A DNA stretch of 64,000 bases, taken from the NCBI RefSeq assembly GCF_902499115.1, contig NZ_CABVPN010000032.1:1-64000 (forward strand), read 5' to 3'. Made by a program: the position numbers and the translations under genes. The notes under the pieces are model-generated. The model saw only the letters and a list, made by a program, of their open reading frames with translations. It was not told the origin of the DNA and did not search any database. This stretch comes from Burkholderia diffusa. Its GTDB lineage: Bacteria > Pseudomonadota > Gammaproteobacteria > Burkholderiales > Burkholderiaceae. Below, piece by piece: positions 35,174 to 44,705 of this stretch (position 1 is the first letter of the stretch; every line of letters starts with the position of its first letter).

Positions 35174-35252
35174 GTCGCTGGGCGTACGGATTCAATGTGC
35201 GGCTCAGGTGCGACCACCAGTAAGAAGATGGGCGTTCCGCCCATTTTTTTTT
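35174..35252 (+). ncRNA. rimP operon leader RNA with premature terminator
   Basis: The segment from the predicted start to the T-run is about 79 nt. GTCGC (35174-35178) can pair with GCGAC (35210-35214), and terminator ATGGGCG/CGCCCAT (35228-35244) follows with nine T. It would therefore make a short two-hairpin RNA unless polymerase reads through. NusA autoregulates this operon in E. coli through leader termination, so this is the likely role. The exact start and fold are inferred. Confidence 0.6.
35228..35252 (+). terminator. Leader terminator/attenuator ahead of rimP
   Basis: A 7-bp stem ATGGGCG/CGCCCAT with loop TTC and about nine T, located 103 bp before the rimP start and downstream of the operon promoter. 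Confidence 0.85.
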
Positions 35253-35354
35253 GCTGAAACGGTTAGGCATCTCGGGTAGCGCTTCCTGCGCCGGCTAAGG
35301 CGCGCGCCCGCGGGTGAATCGCGAGCGGCGGGCGCGAACACCTGAGAGGACACT

Positions 35355-35813
35355 GTGCAACTGACGGAACTGATAGAAACCACGGTCACCGGGCTCGGCT
35401 ACGAGCTGGTGGATCTCGAGCGCACCGGGCGCGGCATGCTTTGCATCTATATCGATCAGCCTGCCGGCATCTCGCTCGAAGATTGCGAAAAGGTCACACG
35501 TCAGCTCCAGCACGTCTTGACGGTCGAAAACATCGATTACGAACGGCTCGAAGTCTCGTCCCCGGGGCTCGACCGCCCGTTGAAGAAGCTGGCCGACTTC
35601 GAGCGCTTCGCTGGCAGCGAAGTTTCCGTGACCTTGAAAAAGCCGCTGGACGGGCGCAAGACGTACCGGGGCATTCTGCACGCGCCGAATGGCGAAACGA
35701 TCGGTTTGGAATTTGAGAGGAAGAAGGGCGAGGCAGCCATGCTGGATTTCACGCTGGCCGATATCGACAAAGCCCGCCTGATTCCGCAAGTTGACTTTAG
35801 GAGCCGCAAATAA
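35355..35813 (+). CDS. rimP: Ribosome maturation factor RimP
   Basis: A 152-residue protein starting at GTG 35355, with AGAGGAC upstream. It shows the N-terminal alpha-beta domain (LIETTVTGLGYELVDLERTGRGMLCIYID) with GISLEDCEKVTRQL, VSSPGLDRPLKKLADFERFAGSEV, and the C-terminal SH3-like domain. It is needed for 30S maturation. The stop overlaps the nusA start (TAATG), giving translational coupling. Confidence 0.95.
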   Translation: MQLTELIETTVTGLGYELVDLERTGRGMLCIYIDQPAGISLEDCEKVTRQLQHVLTVENIDYERLEVSSPGLDRPLKKLADFERFAGSEVSVTLKKPLDGRKTYRGILHAPNGETIGLEFERKKGEAAMLDFTLADIDKARLIPQVDFRSRK

Positions 35814-37288
35814 TGAGTCGCGAAGTTTTGATGCTGGTGGATGCGCTGGCGCGCGAGAAAAACGTCGACAAGGATGTGGTGCTGGGCGCCCTCGAGGCTG
35901 CGCTCGCGTCCGCGTCCAAGAAGCTGTTCGACGAAGGCGCCGAAATCCGCGTCCATATCGATCGCGAAAGCGGCGAGCACGAAACCTTCCGTCGCTGGCT
36001 CGTCGTGCCCGACGAGGCAGGCTTGCAGGAGCCGGATCGCGAGATCCTGCTGTTCGAAGCGCGTGAGCAGAAGCCCGACGTCGAAGTCGGCGAATTCATC
36101 GAGGAGCCGGTGCCGTCGATCGAGTTCGGCCGTATCGGCGCGCAGGCCGCCAAGCAGGTGATCCTGCAGAAGGTGCGCGACGCCGAGCGCGAGCAGATCC
36201 TGAACGACTACCTCGAGCGCGGCGAAAAGATCATGACGGGCACGGTGAAGCGCCTCGACAAGGGCAACTTCATCGTCGAATCGGGCCGTGTCGAAGCGCT
36301 GCTGCGCCGCGACCAGCTGATCCCGAAGGAAAACCTGCGCGTGGGTGACCGCGTGCGTGCATACATCGCGAAGGTCGACCGCACCGCGCGCGGCCCGCAG
36401 ATCGAACTCTCGCGCACGGCGCCCGAGTTCCTGATGAAGCTGTTCGAGATGGAAGTGCCGGAAATCGAGCAGGGCCTGCTCGAGATCAAGGCAGCCGCTC
36501 GCGATCCGGGCGTGCGCGCGAAGATCGGCGTGATCGCCTACGACAAGCGGATCGATCCGATCGGCACCTGCGTCGGCATCCGCGGTTCGCGCGTGCAGGC
36601 CGTGCGCAACGAGCTCGGTGGCGAAAACATCGACATCGTGCTATGGTCCGAGGATCCCGCCCAGTTCGTGATCGGCGCGCTCGCGCCGGCAGCCGTCCAG
36701 TCGATCGTCGTCGATGAAGAAAAGCACTCGATGGACGTCGTCGTCGACGAGAACGAGCTGGCTGTCGCGATCGGCCGCAGCGGTCAGAACGTTCGCCTTG
36801 CCGGCGAGCTGACCGGCTGGCAGATCAATATCATGACGCCGGACGAATCCGCCCTGAAGCAGGGTGAAGAGCGCGATCGACTGCGTTCGCTGTTCATGGC
36901 GCGTCTCGACGTTGACGAAGAAGTTGCCGACATCCTGATCGACGAAGGCTTCACGAGCCTCGAAGAGATCGCTTACGTGCCGCTCAACGAAATGCTCGAA
37001 ATCGAGGCGTTCGACGAGGACACCGTGCACGAGTTGCGCAACCGCGCGCGCGACGCACTGTTGACGATGGCGATCGCGAACGAAGAAAAGGTCGAAAACG
37101 CAGCGCTGGATTTGAAGGGCCTCGACGGCGTGACGCCGGAGTTGCTCGCGAAGCTGGCCGAACACGGCATGCAGACGCGGGACGATCTCGCCGAGCTGGC
37201 TGTGGATGAACTGGTCGACATGACCGGGATGGAAGAGGATGCCGCTAAGGCGTTGATCATGAAAGCACGTGAACACTGGTTCCAGTGA
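35813..37288 (+). CDS. nusA: Transcription termination/antitermination protein NusA
   Basis: A 491-residue protein of full proteobacterial length. Order: NusA N-domain (1-125), S1 (about 135-200, GTVKRLDKGNFIVESGRVEALL), KH1/KH2 (about 230-345; KIGVIAYDKRIDPIGTCVGIRGSRV and AIGRSGQNVRLAGELTGWQINI) and two C-terminal acidic repeats with HhH folds (about 360-490). It controls pausing, intrinsic termination and rRNA antitermination. Coupled to rimP by a 1-bp overlap; infB is 91 bp downstream. Confidence 0.97.
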   Translation: MSREVLMLVDALAREKNVDKDVVLGALEAALASASKKLFDEGAEIRVHIDRESGEHETFRRWLVVPDEAGLQEPDREILLFEAREQKPDVEVGEFIEEPVPSIEFGRIGAQAAKQVILQKVRDAEREQILNDYLERGEKIMTGTVKRLDKGNFIVESGRVEALLRRDQLIPKENLRVGDRVRAYIAKVDRTARGPQIELSRTAPEFLMKLFEMEVPEIEQGLLEIKAAARDPGVRAKIGVIAYDKRIDPIGTCVGIRGSRVQAVRNELGGENIDIVLWSEDPAQFVIGALAPAAVQSIVVDEEKHSMDVVVDENELAVAIGRSGQNVRLAGELTGWQINIMTPDESALKQGEERDRLRSLFMARLDVDEEVADILIDEGFTSLEEIAYVPLNEMLEIEAFDEDTVHELRNRARDALLTMAIANEEKVENAALDLKGLDGVTPELLAKLAEHGMQTRDDLAELAVDELVDMTGMEEDAAKALIMKAREHWFQ

Positions 37289-37379
37289 GAAATGACCATG
37301 GCGCACTGATTTGATGGCGGCCGTATGGCCTGACCCGATGCTAACCGCAAGGAATCGGTCCTTGCACTAAGAGGAATGA

Positions 37380-40301
37380 ATGGCGAGTAACAACGTAGCC
37401 CAATTTGCCGCGGAACTGAAAATGCCTGCTGGTGTGCTGCTCGAACAGCTGCAGGCAGCGGGCGTCCAGAAAGCGAGTGAAGACGATGCGCTGTCCGAGG
37501 CGGACAAGGCGCGTCTGCTCGATCATTTGCGCAAGTCGCACGGCGCAACCGACGGCGACAAGCGCAAGATCACGCTGACCCGCAAGCATACGTCGGAGAT
37601 CAAGCAGTCTGACGCGACGGGCAAGGCTCGCACCATTCAGGTCGAGGTCCGCAAGAAGCGTACGTTCGTCAAGCGCGACGACGTGGCCGAGGGTGCGGAG
37701 CAGGGTCAGGCGCAAGTCGCCGAAGCGGATGACGATGCGGATCTGAAGCGTCGCGAGGAAGAAGCGCGCCGCGAGGCCGAGCTGCTCGAAAAGCAGGCGC
37801 AGGAACTGCGCGAGCGCCAGGAACGCCTCGAGCGCGAGGAAGCCGAGCGCCGTGCCCGCGAGGAAGCGGCCGAAGCCGAGCGCCGCCGTGCCGAGGAAGA
37901 AGCAGCGGCGAAGCGCGCCGCGGCCGAAGCCGCAGCGGCACAGCAGGCTGCGGCCCAGCAGGCCGCTGAAGCCAAGCAGGAAGCAACCGGTGCGCAGTCC
38001 GCGCAGGACGAAGCACGCGCGGCCGCCGAACGTGCGGCCCAGCGTGAAGCGGCGAAGAAGGCCGAGGACGCTGCCCGCGAGGCGGCCGACAAGGCGCGGG
38101 CCGAGCAGGAAGAGATTCGCAAGCGTCGCGAGGCGGCCGAGGCCGAAGCGCGCGCGATCCGCGAAATGATGAACACGCCGCGCAAGGCCGTGGTCAAGGC
38201 AGTCGAGCCGCCGAAGCCGGTGGAACCGCCGAAGCCGGCCGAAGCGAAGGGCACGCTGCACAAGCCGGCCAAGCCGGCAGGCGCAGGCGCGCAGGCACGT
38301 CCGGCCGTGAAGAAGCCGGCCGGCGCAGCGCCGGCGACGACGCAGGCACCGGCAGGCGCGGGCGACCGCAACAAGAAGCCGGGCGGCGGCAAGGGCGGCT
38401 GGCAGGACGACGCGGCCAAGCGCCGCGGCATCAAGACGCGCGGCGATTCGAGCGGTGGCGTCGACCGCGGTTGGCGCGGCGGCCCGAAGGGTCGCGGCCG
38501 TCACCAGGACAGCGCATCGACGTTCCAGGCACCGACCGAGCCGATCGTGCGTGAAGTGCACGTGCCGGAAACCATCTCGGTTGCCGATCTTGCACACAAG
38601 ATGTCGATCAAGGCCTCCGAAGTCATCAAGGTGATGATGAAGATGGGCCAGATGGTCACGATCAACCAGGTGCTGGACCAGGAAACGGCGATGATCGTCG
38701 TCGAGGAACTGGGTCACCGCGCGGTCGCCGCGAAGCTGGACGATCCGGAAGCACTGCTGGTCGAAGGCGAGACCGGTACCGATGCGGAGCAACTGCCGCG
38801 TCCGCCGGTCGTCACCGTGATGGGTCACGTCGACCACGGCAAGACCTCGCTGCTCGACCACATCCGCCGCGCGAAGGTTGCAGCGGGCGAAGCGGGCGGC
38901 ATTACGCAGCACATCGGCGCATATCACGTCGAAACGCCGCGCGGTGTCATCACGTTCCTCGATACGCCGGGTCACGAGGCGTTCACGGCAATGCGTGCAC
39001 GCGGCGCGAAGGCGACCGACATCGTCGTGCTGGTGGTGGCTGCCGACGACGGCGTGATGCCGCAGACGAAGGAAGCCATCGCTCACGCGAAGGCGGGTGG
39101 CGTGCCGATCGTCGTGGCGATCAACAAGATCGACAAGCCGGAAGCGAACCCGGACCGCGTCAAGCAGGAACTGGTCGCGGAAGGCGTCGTGCCGGAAGAA
39201 TACGGTGGTGATTCGCCGTTCGTGCCGGTGTCGGCGAAGACGGGTGCCGGTATCGACGACCTGCTCGAGAACGTGCTGCTGCAGGCCGAAGTGCTGGAAC
39301 TGAAGGCACCGATCGAGGCGCCGGCCAAGGGCATCGTGATCGAAGCGAAGCTGGACAAGGGCAAGGGCCCGGTCGCGACGATCCTGGTGCAGTCCGGTAC
39401 GCTGAACCGTGGCGACATCGTGCTGGCAGGCACGGCTTATGGCCGCGTGCGTGCGATGCTCGACGAGAACGGCAAGCCGACGAAGGAAGCCGGCCCGTCG
39501 ATCCCGGTCGAAATCCAGGGTCTGTCGGAAGTGCCGGGTGCGGGCGAGGAAGTGATCGTGCTGCCGGACGAGCGCAAGGCGCGCGAAATCGCGCTGTTCC
39601 GCCAGGGCAAGTTCCGCGACGTCAAGCTGGCGAAGCAGCAGGCCGCGAAGCTGGAAAGCATGCTCGAGCAGATGGGCGAAGGCGAAGTGCAGAACCTGCC
39701 GCTCATCATCAAGGCGGACGTGCAGGGCTCGCAGGAAGCACTCGTGCAGTCGCTGCTCAAGCTGTCGACCGACGAAGTGCGCGTGCAGATCGTGCACAGC
39801 GCGGTGGGCGGCATCAGCGAAAACGACGTCAACCTCGCGACGGCATCGAAGGCGGTCATCATCGGCTTCAACACGCGTGCGGATGCACAGGCGCGCAAGC
39901 TGGCCGAAGCGAACGGTATCGACATTCGCTACTACAACATCATCTACGACGCAGTGGATGAGGTGAAGGCCGCGATGTCGGGCATGCTGGCGCCGGAGAA
40001 GCGCGAAGTCGTGACGGGCATGGTCGAGGTGCGCCAGGTGTTCAAGGTGCCGAAGGTCGGTACGGTTGCCGGCTGTATGGTCACCGACGGTATCGTCAAG
40101 CGTTCGTCGTCGGTTCGCGTGCTGCGCAACAACGTCGTGATCTTCACGGGCGAACTCGAATCGCTGAAGCGCTTCAAGGACGACGTGAAGGAAGTCAAGC
40201 AAGGCTTCGAGTGCGGTATGTCGGTGAAGAACTTCAACGACGTCATCGAAGGCGACCAGTTCGAAGTCTTCGAAGTAACTGAAGTCGCACGTACGCTGTA
40301 A
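37380..40301 (+). CDS. infB: Translation initiation factor IF-2
   Basis: A 973-residue IF-2. Residues 1-60 form an IF2_N module, followed by a long charged coiled-coil (about 115-270; Glu/Arg/Ala-rich) and a Pro/Ala/Lys linker. A second IF2_N module comes near 395 (ISVADLAHKMSIKASEVIKVMMKMG). The GTPase begins near 479 with VMGHVDHGKTSLLD, then DTPGHEAF and NKIDKPEAN. C-terminal domains II-IV bind fMet-tRNA. No short-form start was assigned, although in-frame ATG codons exist. A hairpin terminator separates it from rbfA. Confidence 0.97.
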   Translation: MASNNVAQFAAELKMPAGVLLEQLQAAGVQKASEDDALSEADKARLLDHLRKSHGATDGDKRKITLTRKHTSEIKQSDATGKARTIQVEVRKKRTFVKRDDVAEGAEQGQAQVAEADDDADLKRREEEARREAELLEKQAQELRERQERLEREEAERRAREEAAEAERRRAEEEAAAKRAAAEAAAAQQAAAQQAAEAKQEATGAQSAQDEARAAAERAAQREAAKKAEDAAREAADKARAEQEEIRKRREAAEAEARAIREMMNTPRKAVVKAVEPPKPVEPPKPAEAKGTLHKPAKPAGAGAQARPAVKKPAGAAPATTQAPAGAGDRNKKPGGGKGGWQDDAAKRRGIKTRGDSSGGVDRGWRGGPKGRGRHQDSASTFQAPTEPIVREVHVPETISVADLAHKMSIKASEVIKVMMKMGQMVTINQVLDQETAMIVVEELGHRAVAAKLDDPEALLVEGETGTDAEQLPRPPVVTVMGHVDHGKTSLLDHIRRAKVAAGEAGGITQHIGAYHVETPRGVITFLDTPGHEAFTAMRARGAKATDIVVLVVAADDGVMPQTKEAIAHAKAGGVPIVVAINKIDKPEANPDRVKQELVAEGVVPEEYGGDSPFVPVSAKTGAGIDDLLENVLLQAEVLELKAPIEAPAKGIVIEAKLDKGKGPVATILVQSGTLNRGDIVLAGTAYGRVRAMLDENGKPTKEAGPSIPVEIQGLSEVPGAGEEVIVLPDERKAREIALFRQGKFRDVKLAKQQAAKLESMLEQMGEGEVQNLPLIIKADVQGSQEALVQSLLKLSTDEVRVQIVHSAVGGISENDVNLATASKAVIIGFNTRADAQARKLAEANGIDIRYYNIIYDAVDEVKAAMSGMLAPEKREVVTGMVEVRQVFKVPKVGTVAGCMVTDGIVKRSSSVRVLRNNVVIFTGELESLKRFKDDVKEVKQGFECGMSVKNFNDVIEGDQFEVFEVTEVARTL

Positions 40302-40320
40302 TCATCGCGTATCGGCTCTT

Positions 40321-40356
40321 GGGCGGGGCAGGCTTGAGCCTGTCCCGCCCATTTTC
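40321..40356 (+). terminator. Hairpin between infB and rbfA
   Basis: GGGCGGGGCAGGC (40321-40333) pairs with GCCTGTCCCGCCC (40338-40350), 13 bp with one G-U, loop TTGA, followed by ATTTTC. The tail is short, so partial termination is likely rather than a full stop. Confidence 0.7.
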
Positions 40357-40413
40357 ATGGTGGCGTGCCAACAGCGCGCCGCTTTATCCTGATAAACGGA
40401 TCACGGATCGATC

Positions 40414-40812
40414 ATGTCCAGGAAACGTACTTCCCCCAATCGCAACGTTCAGATTGCAGACCAGATTCAACGCGATCTGTCCGAACTCATCATGCGCGAG
40501 GTCAAGGACCCGCGCATCGGCATCGTGACCATCCAGAGTGTGGAGCTCACGCCGGACTACGCGCACGCGAAGGTCTATTTCACGGCGCTCACCGGCGATC
40601 CGGAGAAGACGCAGGAAGCGCTGAACCACGCATCGGGTCACCTGCACAACCTGCTGTTCAAGCGCCTGCACATCCATACGGTGCCGACGCTGCATTTCCA
40701 TTACGACCAGACGATCGAAAAGGCGGTGGAAATGTCGCGCCTGATCAAGGAAGCCAACTCGACGCGCGCGAAGGACGACGACGAAGCCGACGCGCCTGCG
40801 AAGGGCGAGTGA
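40414..40812 (+). CDS. rbfA: Ribosome-binding factor A
   Basis: A 132-residue KH-fold protein: NRNVQIADQIQRDLSELIMREVKDPRIGIVTI, then VYFTALTGDPEKTQEALNHASGHL and LHFHYDQTIEKAVEMSRLI. The C-terminal 20 residues are acidic. It binds the 30S subunit during 16S maturation and cold adaptation. The stop is 14 bp before truB, so the two are co-transcribed. Confidence 0.95.
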   Translation: MSRKRTSPNRNVQIADQIQRDLSELIMREVKDPRIGIVTIQSVELTPDYAHAKVYFTALTGDPEKTQEALNHASGHLHNLLFKRLHIHTVPTLHFHYDQTIEKAVEMSRLIKEANSTRAKDDDEADAPAKGE

Positions 40813-40826
40813 GCGCGCGTGCCCCA

Positions 40827-41759
40827 ATGACGACTGCAGCTCCTCAGCGTCCACGCGTGCCGCGGCGCGCGCTGGACGGCGTCCTTCTGCTCGACAAGCC
40901 GGTCGGCCTGTCGAGTAACGACGCCCTGATTCGCGCGAAGCGCCTGCTTCTCGCGAAGAAAGCCGGCCATACCGGCACGCTCGATCCGCTGGCCTCGGGT
41001 CTGTTGCCGCTGTGCTTCGGCGAGGCGACGAAGTTCTCGCAGGACTTGCTGGAAGCGGACAAGACCTACGAAGCGACGATGCGCCTCGGCGTGCGCACGA
41101 CCACCGGCGATGCTGAAGGCGACGTGCTCGACACGCGCGCCGTCGAATGCGACCGGACTGCGGTGGAGGCGGCGCTCGCTCGCTTTACCGGCGAGATCGT
41201 GCAGGTGCCGCCGATGTATTCGGCGCTCAAGCGCGACGGCAAGCCGCTGTACGAATATGCGCGCGCGGGCCAGACCGTCGAACGGGAAGGCCGCAACGTG
41301 ACGATCCATGCGCTCGACCTGCTGGCCTGCGAACTACCGGACGTGACGTTTCGCGTGACTTGTAGCAAGGGTACGTATGTGCGCACGCTGGCGGAGGATA
41401 TCGGCGAGGCGCTCGGTTGCGGCGCGCATCTGACGATGCTGCGTCGCACGGGCGTCGGCGCTCTGACGCTCGAGCACGCGGTGACGCTGGACGCGCTGTC
41501 CGACGCCACCGAAGCAGCGCGCGACGCGTGGCTTCAGCCGGTCGACGCGCTGCTGTCGACGTTTCCGCTGGTGCGTCTCGACGAAGCCTGCGCGAAGCGG
41601 TTCCTGCATGGCCAGCGTCTGCCGCTGTCGGCGCTCGATCCGATCGACGCGGCAGAAGGCGAGCGGGTGCGCGTGTACGACGAGGTGCGGCTGCTCGGCG
41701 TCGCCCGCAAGGCAAACGGCGTGCTTGCGCCTGAACGTCTCGTCGTGACGGCTCAATGA
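40827..41759 (+). CDS. truB: tRNA pseudouridine-55 synthase
   Basis: A 310-residue TruB. GVLLLDKPVGLSSNDAL opens the domain and GHTGTLDPLASGLLPLCFGEATKF carries the catalytic Asp (about residue 53). KTYEATMRLGVRTTTGDAEGDV and TCSKGTYVRTLAEDIGEALG follow, with a C-terminal PUA-like part. Start 40827 is chosen because the upstream frame reads through rbfA. It ends the rimP-nusA-infB-rbfA-truB unit at a bidirectional terminator. Confidence 0.95.
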   Translation: MTTAAPQRPRVPRRALDGVLLLDKPVGLSSNDALIRAKRLLLAKKAGHTGTLDPLASGLLPLCFGEATKFSQDLLEADKTYEATMRLGVRTTTGDAEGDVLDTRAVECDRTAVEAALARFTGEIVQVPPMYSALKRDGKPLYEYARAGQTVEREGRNVTIHALDLLACELPDVTFRVTCSKGTYVRTLAEDIGEALGCGAHLTMLRRTGVGALTLEHAVTLDALSDATEAARDAWLQPVDALLSTFPLVRLDEACAKRFLHGQRLPLSALDPIDAAEGERVRVYDEVRLLGVARKANGVLAPERLVVTAQ

Positions 41760-41790
41760 TGCACGGCGCGCTGGCGCCCATCGAAATGAA

Positions 41791-41817
41791 AAAAGCCCGG
41801 TCTCGACCGGGCTTTTT
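41791..41817. terminator. Bidirectional terminator between truB and emrB
   Basis: AAAAGCCCGGT (41791-41801) pairs with ACCGGGCTTTT (41806-41816) around CTCG, giving T-runs on both strands for the two convergent operons. Confidence 0.92.
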
Positions 41818-41848
41818 GCTGCGTGAGCGTGTGGGGGCGCGGGCCGGC

Positions 41849-43408
41849 TCAGTGTGCAGCCGACGCGGCCGCACCCGCATCGCCGCCGCCCGCGCGTTCG
41901 GGCTTCGTGATCCAGATCAGTCCGATCAGCAGCACGAAGATCGCCGCCGAGATGTAGAAGAGATCGTTCACGCCGAGCTGCGCGGCCTGCTGCGTGGCCA
42001 TGTTGTTGATGAGGCCATGCGCCTGGTCCGGCGTCAGCCCGAGGTTGCCCATCTGCGTGACGGCCTGGTTGAACGTCGGGTTGTACACGTTGGTCTGCTC
42101 GACCAGTTGCGCGTGATGGAAGTTGTTGCGGTGATCCCACGCGGTCTGGAAGATCGACGTGCCGATACCGCCGCACATGATCCGCACGAAGTTCGACAGG
42201 CCCGATGCCGCGGGAATGCGGTGGCCGGGCAGGCCGGATAGCGTGATCGACACGAGCGGAATGAAGAAGCCCGCCATCGCGATGCCTTGCACGAGCGTCG
42301 GCAACGTCAGCGACCACTCGTCGACGCCGGTCGTGTAACGCGAGCGCATCCAGAAACACAGCGCGAACGTGAGAAACGCGGCGGTCGCGATGTAGCGTGG
42401 ATCCGTGCGCGGCAGGAACTTGCCGGTCAGTGGCGACAGCAGAATCGCGAACAGTCCGACCGGCGCCATGACCAGGCCTGCGTCGGTTGCCGTGTAGCCG
42501 ATCTGGGTTTGCAGCCAGAGCGGCAGCAGCACGAGGTTGCCGAAGTAGAGGCCGTAACCGACCGCGAGCGCGATCGTGCCGCCCGTGAAGTTGCGCATCC
42601 GGAACAGCGACAGGTCCACGACCGGGTGTTCGGCAGTCAGCTCCCAGATCACGAAGAACGCGAACGAGATGAGTGCGATCAGCGCGAGCGCGATGATCGT
42701 CGTCGACGCGAACCAGTCGAGATCCTTGCCCTTGTCGAGCATGATCTGCAGCGAGCCGACCCACAGCACGAGCAGCGCGAGACCGACCCCGTCGATCGGC
42801 GCGCGGCGCACCGTCGATTCGCGTGTCCGATAGATCGACCACGTGGCGAGCGCGGCGGCGATGCCGACCGGGATGTTCACGTAGAAGATCCACGGCCACG
42901 AATAGTTGTCCGAGATCCAGCCGCCGAGAATCGGCCCGGCGACCGGCGCGATCAGCGTCGTCATCGACCATAACGCGAGCGCCATTGGCGCTTTCGCGCG
43001 TGGGTAGCTCGACAGCAGCAGCGATTGCGACAGCGGAATCATCGGCCCGGCGACCGCGCCCTGCAGCACGCGCGACGCGAGCAGGAACGGCAGGCTGGGT
43101 GCGAGGCCGCACATCCACGACGAGATGACGAACAGGATGATCGACGCGAGGAACAGGCGAACCTGTCCGAACCGGTCGGTCAGCCAGCCCGTGAGCGGCA
43201 CGGAGATCGCGTTCGCGACCGCGAACGACGTGATGACCCACGTGCCCTGGTCGGACGACACGCCGAGGTCGCCCGAGATGGTCGGGATCGCGACGTTCGC
43301 GATGGACGTGTCGAGCACGTTCATGAACACCGCGAGCGATACCGCGATCGTCCCGAGCACGAGTTGCCCGCCTTGCAGCGGCGGGTGGGAGACAGGAGCC
43401 TGTGCCAT
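41849..43408 (-). CDS. MFS efflux transporter of the DHA2/EmrB family
   Basis: A 519-residue protein with about 14 membrane segments. Motif A appears as GWLTDRFGQVRLFLAS, motif C-like as APVAGPILGGWISDNYSWPWIFYVNIPVG, and LDTSIANVAIPTI in helix 1 is typical of EmrB. It is the inner-membrane pump of a tripartite system with the HlyD-type and outer-membrane genes upstream in the same minus-strand operon. Drug range is unknown. Last gene before the terminator at 41791. Confidence 0.93.
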   Translation of the reverse strand: MAQAPVSHPPLQGGQLVLGTIAVSLAVFMNVLDTSIANVAIPTISGDLGVSSDQGTWVITSFAVANAISVPLTGWLTDRFGQVRLFLASIILFVISSWMCGLAPSLPFLLASRVLQGAVAGPMIPLSQSLLLSSYPRAKAPMALALWSMTTLIAPVAGPILGGWISDNYSWPWIFYVNIPVGIAAALATWSIYRTRESTVRRAPIDGVGLALLVLWVGSLQIMLDKGKDLDWFASTTIIALALIALISFAFFVIWELTAEHPVVDLSLFRMRNFTGGTIALAVGYGLYFGNLVLLPLWLQTQIGYTATDAGLVMAPVGLFAILLSPLTGKFLPRTDPRYIATAAFLTFALCFWMRSRYTTGVDEWSLTLPTLVQGIAMAGFFIPLVSITLSGLPGHRIPAASGLSNFVRIMCGGIGTSIFQTAWDHRNNFHHAQLVEQTNVYNPTFNQAVTQMGNLGLTPDQAHGLINNMATQQAAQLGVNDLFYISAAIFVLLIGLIWITKPERAGGGDAGAAASAAH

Positions 43409-43435
43409 GTCGGTAGTTTTCCGGAGTCGGAACCG

Positions 43436-44653
43436 TTACATCATCTTGGCGGCGTTGGTCGATTTCGCCGCGGCCGGGGCCGGCGCGCTGCCGCCGGCGT
43501 TCTCGGCGATGATGCGCGCGATCTCGGCGTCGGCTTCGTCGCCATACTTCGCGAACACGTTCGTCTCGTAGACGGTGTTCTGCGCGTTCGCAAGCTGGTC
43601 GCCGCGCTCGTCCTTGATGTCGACGTCGACCTGCATCGACAGGCCGATGCGCAGCGGGTGCTTCTCGAGGTCCTTCGGATCGATTTCGATGCGCACCGGC
43701 AGGCGCTGCACGACCTTGATCCAGTTGCCCGTCGCGTTCTGCGCCGGCAGCAGCGAGAACGCCGAGCCCGTGCCGGCCGAGAAGCCGACGACCTTGCCGT
43801 GGTAGACCGCCGACGAGCCGTAGATATCGGCCGTCAGTTCGACCGGCTGGCCGACGCGCATGTGCTTGAGCTGGACTTCCTTGAAGTTGGCGTCGACCCA
43901 CACCGCGTTCAGCGGTACGACCGACATCAGCGGGTTGCCGGGCGACACGCGCTGGCCGACCTGCACCGAGCGCTTCGCGACATAGCCGGTGACCGGCGCG
44001 GGCAGCACGTTACGCGCGTTCGCGAGGTACGCGTCGCGAACCTTCGCCGCCGCGGCCAACACGTTCGGGTGCGATGCGATCGTCGTGTTCGCTGTCAGTG
44101 CGCGGTTCGACGCGAGCTGCTGTTGCGCCGCGTCGACCGACGCCTGCGCGGCGCGCACCGCGTCGCGTGCATGGGAGATTTCTTCCTGCGATACGGCGCC
44201 CGTCTGCGCGACGGCCATCCGGCGGCGCAGGTCGTCCTGCGCCTTCGACAGGTCGGACTGGCGCAGCGCGACTTGCGCGCGGTACTGGTCGTCGTTGACG
44301 AACAGGCCGCGCACCTGGCGCACCGTCTGCGCGAGGTTGGCCTCGGCCTGCTGCAGCGCGACCTGCGAATCGGCCGGATCGAGGACGACGAGCGGATCGC
44401 CGGCCTTGACCGTCTGCGTATCGTCCGCCTTCACGGCGATCACGGTGCCGGTGACCTGCGGCGTGATCTGTACGACGTTGCCGTTCACGTATGCGTCGTC
44501 GGTCTCTTCATGGAAGCGCGCGACGAGGAAGTAGTACAGGCCATACGCGATGGCCGCGATCACGATGACCGCGATCAGCAGCGTCATCATCCGCTTGCGC
44601 TTCCCGTTGTTCTGCGGCTGGGCGCTGGCGGCATTTTGTTGAGGGTCGCTCAT
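43436..44653 (-). CDS. EmrA-type membrane fusion protein (HlyD family)
   Basis: A 405-residue periplasmic adaptor. One N-terminal membrane anchor (RMMTLLIAVIVIAAIAYGLYYFLV), the lipoyl-like segment DDAYVNGNVVQITPQVTGTV, a long coiled-coil hairpin (about 110-215) and beta-barrel region NAVWVDANFKEVQLKHMRVGQPV are all present, as in EmrA. It links the pump to the outer-membrane channel. 27 bp from emrB-type gene and 52 bp from the upstream channel gene. Confidence 0.93.
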   Translation of the reverse strand: MSDPQQNAASAQPQNNGKRKRMMTLLIAVIVIAAIAYGLYYFLVARFHEETDDAYVNGNVVQITPQVTGTVIAVKADDTQTVKAGDPLVVLDPADSQVALQQAEANLAQTVRQVRGLFVNDDQYRAQVALRQSDLSKAQDDLRRRMAVAQTGAVSQEEISHARDAVRAAQASVDAAQQQLASNRALTANTTIASHPNVLAAAAKVRDAYLANARNVLPAPVTGYVAKRSVQVGQRVSPGNPLMSVVPLNAVWVDANFKEVQLKHMRVGQPVELTADIYGSSAVYHGKVVGFSAGTGSAFSLLPAQNATGNWIKVVQRLPVRIEIDPKDLEKHPLRIGLSMQVDVDIKDERGDQLANAQNTVYETNVFAKYGDEADAEIARIIAENAGGSAPAPAAAKSTNAAKMM

Positions 44654-44705
44654 GGCGATTTTCTCCGTCCGTTATTTCGAGTGTCTGCGTAGTGGTGGCG
44701 CCGGA

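Noticed and set aside
37341..40202. Long minus-strand open frame opposite infB
   Set aside because: Antisense shadow of infB with biased composition and no family resemblance.
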